From: an uncultured Ignavibacteria bacterium
GTDB taxonomy: Bacteria > Bacteroidota > Ignavibacteria > SZUA-365
Assembly: GCA_913060595.1 (NCBI GenBank)
Contig: CAJXSA010000003.1
Coordinates: forward strand, 1-31,040
Direction: 5' to 3'
Length of the DNA: 31,040 nucleotides
In this document: one piece after another, positions 26,349 through 31,040 of the stretch
Position numbering within the stretch: position 1 is the stretch's first letter
Layout of the letters: the number at the start of each line of letters is the position of its first letter
Position numbers and translations under genes: made by a program
The notes under the pieces: generated by a model
What the model was told of the DNA's origin: nothing
The model's input: the letters and a program-made list of their open reading frames with translations, nothing else
Databases searched by the model: none

Positions 26349-26826
26349 GATTTCAGAGAAATAGTCTTTTTTTTCTCACAAGTCGACGATTTCTGGCAAA
26401 AACAAACAGCACCCCGTCGAATTCAGCGCATGACGCGCTAAATCCTTTATTTCTTGCGTTTTAGAGAAAGAGCGACAGGGGTGTCTCAGGTCTGCATGGC
26501 GAGTGAACGACCGTCAGAAACCAGAAATGACACTGTGTATGGATAAATACAGGTGTTACTCACAACTTATCCACAGTTGAAAACACGGTGTGGACATGGC
26601 GTAGTATAGAGACCGTAGAAGTGAATTTCAATATGAAAAAATTTCGTCAAGGACTTGATTTTTTCAAAGTACACGCGGCGCAAAGACTTACAGAGGAAAA
26701 AAATTTGAAAGTTTTTTCTGTCTGCGCAGGACCCGTGCAAAGACTCTGCGGGATGGCTGCATGACTTGTTTTTTATCACGCGACTGCGTAGAATTCCCTG
26801 GTGTATCAATTGAAGATTCGCGTCCG
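26349..26826. other. Candidate oriC part 2 / dnaA upstream region at the strand switch
   Basis: About 478 bp without a supported gene, between dnaA (minus) and a plus-strand secreted protein gene. It has one perfect DnaA box TTATCCACA (26567-26575) and a weaker TGTGGACAT (26590-26598). A strongly AT-rich stretch follows at about 26620-26740, with A and T runs that could serve as an unwinding element. A small inverted repeat AGCGC/GCGCT lies near 26425-26440. The promoters of dnaA and of the 26827 gene must lie here but I could not place them with confidence. Confidence 0.65.
26567..26575 (+). promoter_or_regulatory. Perfect DnaA box
   Basis: TTATCCACA, the exact consensus, 220 bp upstream of dnaA and about 50 bp before the AT-rich stretch. 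Confidence 0.8.
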
Positions 26827-27342
26827 ATGAAGCGTATATTTTTGCCAGTTTTCTTTCTCCTCGCACTGCCGTCAGTACTCTCGGCGCAGTTTCGCGGTGA
26901 GGAACCGCGCAGGCCATCCGTGGCCGAAGGGGTATACCAGGAGAGTGACGGTGCCATCCTCGGTTTTTTCCACCCGGAAAACCTGCAGATGCGGCATAGT
27001 TTTTCTGTCAGCTACGGCATGATGGGAGACCGCGGTCTCGGTGTATCCATGTACACCAACAGTCTGCGATATCGCGTATCCGAACCGCTTTCGGTGCGCG
27101 CAGACATCTCGATGATGTTTTCACCCTTCGGTTCTGCCAGTCAGCTGTACAAGAATGACATCTCGGGTATTTTCCTGCGCAGGGCCAGCATAGACTACAG
27201 GCCCAGCAAGGACACGAAAATCAGTCTGCAGTACCGCGCGTATCCATATGGCGGCCCCTATCCGTATGGAGGCGGATACGGACGTTACGGCATGTACAGC
27301 GGTGTGGGCTTCTTCCCTTCGTTCGACGACGACGAATGGTAG
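26827..27342 (+). CDS. Small secreted protein with beta-rich core and Tyr/Gly-rich, acidic tail
   Basis: The frame opens at 26761, but the ATG at 26827 starts a clear signal peptide (MKRIFLPVFFLLALPSVLSAQ), giving 171 residues. The core (~35-135) alternates short hydrophobic and polar stretches (MRHSFSVSYGMMGDRGLGVSMYTNSLRYRV ends before a turn, then SVRADISMMFSPFG), like membrane-spanning beta strands. The tail (~137-171) is rich in Tyr, Gly and Pro with PYGG repeats and ends FDDDEW. It is too short for a full large barrel, so it may be a small barrel, an oligomer subunit or a periplasmic protein. No family name recognised. A strong terminator follows 25 bp after its stop. Confidence 0.78.
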   Translation: MKRIFLPVFFLLALPSVLSAQFRGEEPRRPSVAEGVYQESDGAILGFFHPENLQMRHSFSVSYGMMGDRGLGVSMYTNSLRYRVSEPLSVRADISMMFSPFGSASQLYKNDISGIFLRRASIDYRPSKDTKISLQYRAYPYGGPYPYGGGYGRYGMYSGVGFFPSFDDDEW

Positions 27343-27367
27343 CGCGGCGCGCATCATGGAATTCCAG

Positions 27368-27394
27368 GCCGGGTCTTGCGCTCGGCTTTTTTTT
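27368..27394 (+). terminator. Rho-independent terminator after the small secreted protein gene
   Basis: GCCGGG (27368-27373) pairs with CTCGGC (27381-27386) through six pairs including one G-T, with a 7-base loop, and is followed by eight T's. It ends only 12 bp before the ATG of the LytR_C gene. Confidence 0.85.
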
Positions 27395-27406
27395 GTATAT
27401 TCGGAT

Positions 27407-27880
27407 ATGGCAAGGGTCAACAAGAAAAAGCAGCTGAGTCCGAAAAACCTTTTTCTCAACATACTCATCGCGCTTCTCAGCGTCGTTGTCTTTTTTCTCC
27501 TGTATTCCTTCATCACGAATTCCATCGTGAACAAGCCGGTGGACTGGACGACGGAAAACGCGGAAAAAGGTGACGCATCCGGAGAGATCATACAGCTCGA
27601 CGTGCTCAACGGTTGCGGGGTTTCGGGAATAGCACAGGATTTCACGGATTTTCTCCGCAAGCGGAACTTCGACGTCGTGCAGTCATCCAACTACAAAACC
27701 TTCGATGTCGAGCAGTCCCTCGTCATCGATCGCACCGGCGATCTCGCTGCTGCGCGAAAAGTGGCCTATGCGCTCGGTATCGATGAGAGCAATATCGTGC
27801 AGCAGATCAATCCCGATTATTACCTGAACGTTTCGGTGGTGATCGGCCGCGATTACGAACAACTGAAGCCGTTACAATAA
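27407..27880 (+). CDS. Membrane-anchored LytR_C-domain protein
   Basis: A 157-residue protein with a basic N-terminus (MARVNKKKQLSPKN) and one transmembrane helix at ~17-39 (LFLNILIALLSVVVFFLLYSF). An extracytoplasmic LytR_C domain covers ~60-155 (IQLDVLNGCGVSGIAQDFTDF ... LAAARKVAYALGI ... VVIGRDYEQL). LytR_C is usually the C-terminal part of LytR-CpsA-Psr proteins; here it stands alone without the LCP phosphotransferase domain, as often seen in Bacteroidota/Chlorobiota next to rsfS. Its function is not established; binding to cell-envelope glycan is a guess. The upstream frame extends to 27248 but the start at 27407 fits the membrane topology. rsfS starts 21 bp after its stop. Confidence 0.88.
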   Translation: MARVNKKKQLSPKNLFLNILIALLSVVVFFLLYSFITNSIVNKPVDWTTENAEKGDASGEIIQLDVLNGCGVSGIAQDFTDFLRKRNFDVVQSSNYKTFDVEQSLVIDRTGDLAAARKVAYALGIDESNIVQQINPDYYLNVSVVIGRDYEQLKPLQ

Positions 27881-27901
27881 CGCCCACAAAACAGGAAGGC
27901 C

Positions 27902-28249
27902 GTGGAAGCTAAAGAACTCGCCCACCTTGCGGCAGAACTGACACTGACAAAGAAAGCACAGGATGTGCTGGTGCTGGATTTGACCGGAATATCCGACGTG
28001 ACGAACTTTTTCGTTGTCTGCAGCGGTGAATCAGACACGCAGGTCAAGGCGATCGCCGATGCGGTTCTCGACGGCACCCGTGAACGTGGCGCCAAAGTCT
28101 GGCGGAAAGAGGGGTTTGAAAACCTGCAATGGGTACTGCTCGATTTCGTCGATGTGGTGGTCCACATCTTCCTGCCGAAAACGCGCGCATACTATGACAT
28201 CGAACGGCTCTGGGGAGATGCCCCGATGACGCGCATGACTGACGGCTGA
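27902..28249 (+). CDS. rsfS: Ribosomal silencing factor RsfS
   Basis: RsfS (Iojap/YbeB family) binds uL14 on the 50S subunit and blocks subunit joining when nutrients are low. The 115 residues contain the typical core VLDLTGISDVTNFFVVCSGES, then QVKAIADAV, and DVVVHIFLPKTRAYYDIERLW. The start is a GTG at 27902 preceded by AGGAAGG. It is 21 bp after the LytR_C gene, probably in the same transcript, and argS follows 41 bp later. Confidence 0.96.
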   Translation: MEAKELAHLAAELTLTKKAQDVLVLDLTGISDVTNFFVVCSGESDTQVKAIADAVLDGTRERGAKVWRKEGFENLQWVLLDFVDVVVHIFLPKTRAYYDIERLWGDAPMTRMTDG

Positions 28250-28290
28250 GTTTCCTCGCAATATTTTCCATTTCCTCCGGCTGACGACCA

Positions 28291-29922
28291 ATGAAAGAAT
28301 ATCTGAAACGCAGCATTGCGGCGGCGCTCGTCGCAATGGACATAGATCCGGCTTCCGCTGACATACAGTTCGAAAAACCGAAAATCGCGGAGCACGGAGA
28401 CCTTGCGACAAATGTCGCGATGACGCTCGCGCGTATCGCGAAGAAGAATCCGCGACAGATCGCGCAGGATCTCGTCGACAGGCTCGAACTCGACAGCACG
28501 AAAATCGCCGCCGTGGAAATAGCCGGACCCGGGTTCATCAATTTCCGCTTTGCGACGGATCATCTCTATGATGGCGTCTCCGCCATACTCACGGAGGGTG
28601 ACCGCTACGGTGCAACGGATGCGCAGGCGGGGAAAACGGTGAACGTGGAATGGGTCAGTGCCAATCCCACGGGACCGCTGCACGCGGGTCACGGACGACA
28701 GGTGTGCATCGGGGAGACCGTGTGTGCGCTGCTCGAGTGGACAGGGTGGAAAGTCACGCGGGAGTACTACTTCAACAACGCCGGCAACCAGATGCAGAAC
28801 CTGGCGATCACCGTGCGGGAACGGTATCGTGCGCTGCACGGCGAAACCGAGGATGAGGAAAATCTCCACTATGCCGGTGACTACATCCGCGAGATCGCGC
28901 GCGAAATTTCCGATGCGCACGGCGATGCGAAGATGGATGCGGAACTCGACTTCTTCCGCAGCGCGGGAGAAAAGTGGTGCTTCGCGGCCATTCAGAAGAC
29001 GCTGGAACGACTGCAGGTAAAGCACGATATCTTTTTCAACGAGGACAGTCTCTACCGCGACGGGAAAATCGATGCCGTTCTGAATGATTTGCGCGCGAAG
29101 GGACTTGCGTACGAGAAGGATGACGCTGTCTGGCTGAAAACAACGGAGTTCGGAGCGGACAAGGACAGAGTCATCGTCAAGAGTTCAGGAGAACCGACAT
29201 ACCGTCTGCCGGACATCGCGTATCACAAGGACAAAATTCTCCGCGGATATGATCGCATCATCGATATTTTCGGCGCGGATCATATCGCGACGATCCCGGA
29301 TGTACTTGCGGCCGTTCGTTCGTTCGATCTTTCCACCGAGCACGTCGATGTCATCATTCACCAGATGGTGAGTTTTGTCAACGAAGGCGAAACAGTGAAA
29401 ATGAGCAAGCGCTCCGGCAATGTCTATTCACTCGATGATTTGATCGAGGATGTGGGGAGCGATGCCGTTCGCTATTTCTTCATCATGCGCGGCGCCAGTT
29501 CACACCTGGAATTCGACATTCGGCTTGCGCAGGAACAGAGCGAAAACAACCCGGTGTATTACCTGCAGTATGCGCATGCCCGCATCGCAAGCATACTGCG
29601 TTTCGCGGAAACCGAAGGGATGTCCGCGGAAGGGAAGGCACCGCTGGAGCTGCTGACGCACAGTTCGGAGATTGCGCTGATCAAGGAATTGCTGCAGTTC
29701 GGCGACATTATTCAGCTGGCTGCGCGCACCTATGACACGCAGCACCTATGCACCTATCTCCATGGCGTGGCGACGGCATTCCACAAGTTCTATCACGATT
29801 GCCGTGTTGTCACCGAGGACAAACAGCTGAGCGCCGCGCGCATCGCGCTCTGCCGGGCGACGCGCCAGGTGCTGGCGAACGGATTCTCCATCATCGGAAT
29901 CGCAGCGCCGGAAAGCATGTAG
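28291..29922 (+). CDS. argS: Arginyl-tRNA synthetase
   Basis: A class I aminoacyl-tRNA synthetase that charges tRNA-Arg. The 543 residues start with the ArgS-specific N-terminal tRNA D-loop domain (HGDLATNVAMTLARIAKKNP, GPGFINFR). The catalytic Rossmann fold follows with the HIGH motif as HAGH (131-134), preceded by VEWVSANPTGPL, and the KMSKS motif as KMSKR (370-374). The C-terminal helical anticodon-binding domain contains YAHARIAS and ends GFSIIGIAAPESM. ATG at 28291, no strong Shine-Dalgarno. Length and motif order are normal, and nothing appears missing. Confidence 0.98.
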   Translation: MKEYLKRSIAAALVAMDIDPASADIQFEKPKIAEHGDLATNVAMTLARIAKKNPRQIAQDLVDRLELDSTKIAAVEIAGPGFINFRFATDHLYDGVSAILTEGDRYGATDAQAGKTVNVEWVSANPTGPLHAGHGRQVCIGETVCALLEWTGWKVTREYYFNNAGNQMQNLAITVRERYRALHGETEDEENLHYAGDYIREIAREISDAHGDAKMDAELDFFRSAGEKWCFAAIQKTLERLQVKHDIFFNEDSLYRDGKIDAVLNDLRAKGLAYEKDDAVWLKTTEFGADKDRVIVKSSGEPTYRLPDIAYHKDKILRGYDRIIDIFGADHIATIPDVLAAVRSFDLSTEHVDVIIHQMVSFVNEGETVKMSKRSGNVYSLDDLIEDVGSDAVRYFFIMRGASSHLEFDIRLAQEQSENNPVYYLQYAHARIASILRFAETEGMSAEGKAPLELLTHSSEIALIKELLQFGDIIQLAARTYDTQHLCTYLHGVATAFHKFYHDCRVVTEDKQLSAARIALCRATRQVLANGFSIIGIAAPESM

Positions 29923-29953
29923 GGTGAGATGAAGGACGGCGTTCTCCGCCGCC

Positions 29954-30673
29954 TCAGAAATGCCAGGAAACTCCAAGGGAGTAGACGTTTCCGTTGAGGT
30001 TGACGTGGGAAAGGAAGGGATCCGTGGACAGCGGATACTCTACACCGTTTGCGCGGACGGAGGACTGCCGGAAGCGGTTTTCCACCGAGATCTGCGGATC
30101 GCGGAATACGACGTCGGCACGAATTCCCACCCGCGGCAGCACCATGTATTCCGCCCCGACAAGAATATGAATGCCGAATGCAGGGACCGATGAGACTGTT
30201 TCCGCTGCTGCATCCGCCACGGCGTAGCTGCGCCGGCCGATGTAGAACCCCGCTCCTCCACCCACGTACATTATGAAACGATCGGAACTGAACGGAAGCG
30301 AAAAAATGCCGCTCGCTTCAGCCAGCCAGATGTCAAATCCGTTCTGAATGCGTGTGCCCGCCAGGTCAGTGCTTTCACTGCGCTCGTGAACATACTCGCC
30401 ATGCAGCTGAAGCGTTACCGAGGGAAAAAGGAGGTAACGGTAGCTGCCACCGTAACTCGTCGTGGAGCCGAGGTTGGTGGTCGTCTGCCTCTCGACCGGA
30501 TCGGGTGATTGCGGAGAAACGAAGATTCGTGAATCCTCGATGAGTCCGACCGAAACGGAGAGAGCATGCCTGTGGGACTGCGTGTGAAGCATCGCCGACG
30601 GGAGCAGCAGCAGGAAAATGAAAATCCCCCGGCGCAGTACTGATAGTGTATGGCTCCACCGGGGGATGTTCAT
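29954..30673 (-). CDS. Outer-membrane beta-barrel-like protein
   Basis: A 239-residue protein from the ATG at 30673 (AGGAAG lies just upstream; a TTG four codons earlier is in frame but that Shine-Dalgarno would then be inside the gene). A signal peptide is at ~14-33 (RRGIFIFLLLLPSAMLHTQS). The rest alternates polar and hydrophobic residues in strand-length blocks (SVSVGLIEDSRIFV, YRYLLFPSVTLQLHGEYVHER, FIMYVGGGAGFYIG, FGIHILVGAEYMVLPRVGIRADVVFRD). The C-terminus ends with SLGVSWHF, an aromatic beta-signal of the kind read by the BAM complex. It resembles outer-membrane beta-barrel (porin/OmpA-like) proteins in general; no ligand known. It faces argS convergently. Confidence 0.85.
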   Translation of the reverse strand: MNIPRWSHTLSVLRRGIFIFLLLLPSAMLHTQSHRHALSVSVGLIEDSRIFVSPQSPDPVERQTTTNLGSTTSYGGSYRYLLFPSVTLQLHGEYVHERSESTDLAGTRIQNGFDIWLAEASGIFSLPFSSDRFIMYVGGGAGFYIGRRSYAVADAAAETVSSVPAFGIHILVGAEYMVLPRVGIRADVVFRDPQISVENRFRQSSVRANGVEYPLSTDPFLSHVNLNGNVYSLGVSWHF

Positions 30674-30748
30674 TCTCTTCCTCAATTCGTGTTCAGCTGA
30701 TCGGCGTTTCTACCTCATGACAATCGAAAAAAGGCGGTTGTTTCGTGA

Positions 30749-31040
30749 TCAGCGGAAAAAGCGGTAGCGGTTGTCCACGATATCGATCTTGTCGCGTTTC
30801 TGCTCGATCCAGGAACGGACAAACTCGTTCTGCAGCGTGGAAAGCTGCTGCTTGCGCAGTTCGTCCTTCTTGACCTTGTATGCCGTCTCATCGAAGGCGG
30901 ATTTCGCATCGAGTTTGGCGACGTAGATGCCGCGAAGTCCGCGGAAAGGCTCGGTCTGTTCGCCCACATTCAGCTTGAGCAGGCGGCCGACGAAGGCCTG
31001 GTCGGGACCGATGTTCGGAATGCCGTTCTGCAGTTTGAAC
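30749..31040 (-). CDS. C-terminal end of a PpiD/SurA-like peptidyl-prolyl isomerase (truncated by window edge)
   Basis: The frame is open from the right edge to a TGA at 30751-30749, about 97 residues. The visible part runs FKLQNGIPNIGPDQAFVGRL, then ... EQTEPFRGLRGIYVAKLDAK, then a charged helical tail (KVKKDELRKQQLSTLQNEF ... WIEQKRDKIDIVDNRYRFFR). This matches the C-terminal tail and last parvulin-like part of Bacteroidota PpiD-type proteins, inner-membrane-anchored folding helpers for periplasmic and outer-membrane proteins. Its neighbour is a beta-barrel protein, which fits such a role. The catalytic domain and membrane anchor are outside the window, so the family call is moderate. Confidence 0.7.
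   Translation of the reverse strand, partial: FKLQNGIPNIGPDQAFVGRLLKLNVGEQTEPFRGLRGIYVAKLDAKSAFDETAYKVKKDELRKQQLSTLQNEFVRSWIEQKRDKIDIVDNRYRFFR

Noticed and set aside
25379..26464. 361-residue plus-strand frame
   Set aside because: Antisense shadow of dnaA; DnaA is certain in this region.
26634..26708. 24-codon plus-strand reading frame (MKNFVKDL...)
   Set aside because: Too short, no ribosome-binding site, and in an AT-rich candidate origin region where such frames are expected.
1..31040. CRISPR arrays, insertion sequences, prophage genes or tRNA-borne integration sites
   Set aside because: No regularly spaced repeats, transposase or integrase motifs, or duplicated tRNA ends were seen; the tRNA-Leu shows no nearby direct repeat of its 3' end.

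Overview
The window looks like an origin-proximal chromosome segment from a free-living member of the Bacteroidota/Chlorobiota superphylum, most like the Ignavibacteria/Kapabacteria side. The evidence is a type IX secretion (T9SS) sorting domain on a 1230-residue secreted protein, Bacteroidota-style conserved proteins (a C-terminal PpiD/SurA-like fragment, a stand-alone LytR_C protein), a possible TTG/TAnnTTTG promoter before rpmH, and moderately high GC. There is no phage, IS element, CRISPR array or obvious recently acquired island. The lineage call is inference from these features.

Layout. Nearly everything from 1 to 26,347 is on the minus strand, and most of what follows 26,827 is on the plus strand, so the strand switch lies just upstream of dnaA. 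From the left come the N-terminal part of smc, a secreted/membrane protein built on a glycoside hydrolase family 2 fold that appears to have lost both catalytic glutamates, and a gap with two perfect parS sites flanking a transcription terminator. Next is the rpmH-rnpA-yidD-yidC cluster (on the minus strand, rpmH first). Then come a FecCD-type permease overlapping obg, a 694-residue acidic protein of unknown function, and nadE. A plus-strand secreted toastrack-like protein, a bidirectional terminator and tRNA-Leu(CAA) follow. After these are the large T9SS cargo protein, the two subunits of methylmalonyl-CoA mutase, murI, a glnD-type PII uridylyltransferase, and dnaA flanked on both sides by DnaA-box-like sites (a probable bipartite oriC).

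Right of dnaA the plus strand carries a small secreted protein with a Tyr/Gly-rich tail, a LytR_C envelope protein, rsfS and argS. The window ends with two minus-strand envelope genes: an outer-membrane barrel-like protein and the C-terminal end of a PpiD/SurA-like peptidyl-prolyl isomerase.

How it fits together. smc, parS, dnaA and a candidate oriC lie within about 26 kb, which fits an origin/segregation domain; parA and parB are not in the window. The rpmH-rnpA-yidD-yidC genes couple ribosome and tRNA maturation to membrane protein insertion. The most unusual items are the GH2-fold pseudoenzyme fused to a six-helix membrane domain, the acidic protein with a repeated short motif next to obg, the parS-terminator-parS module, and the mosaic T9SS protein. 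All assignments come from reading the sequence; no database search was run.
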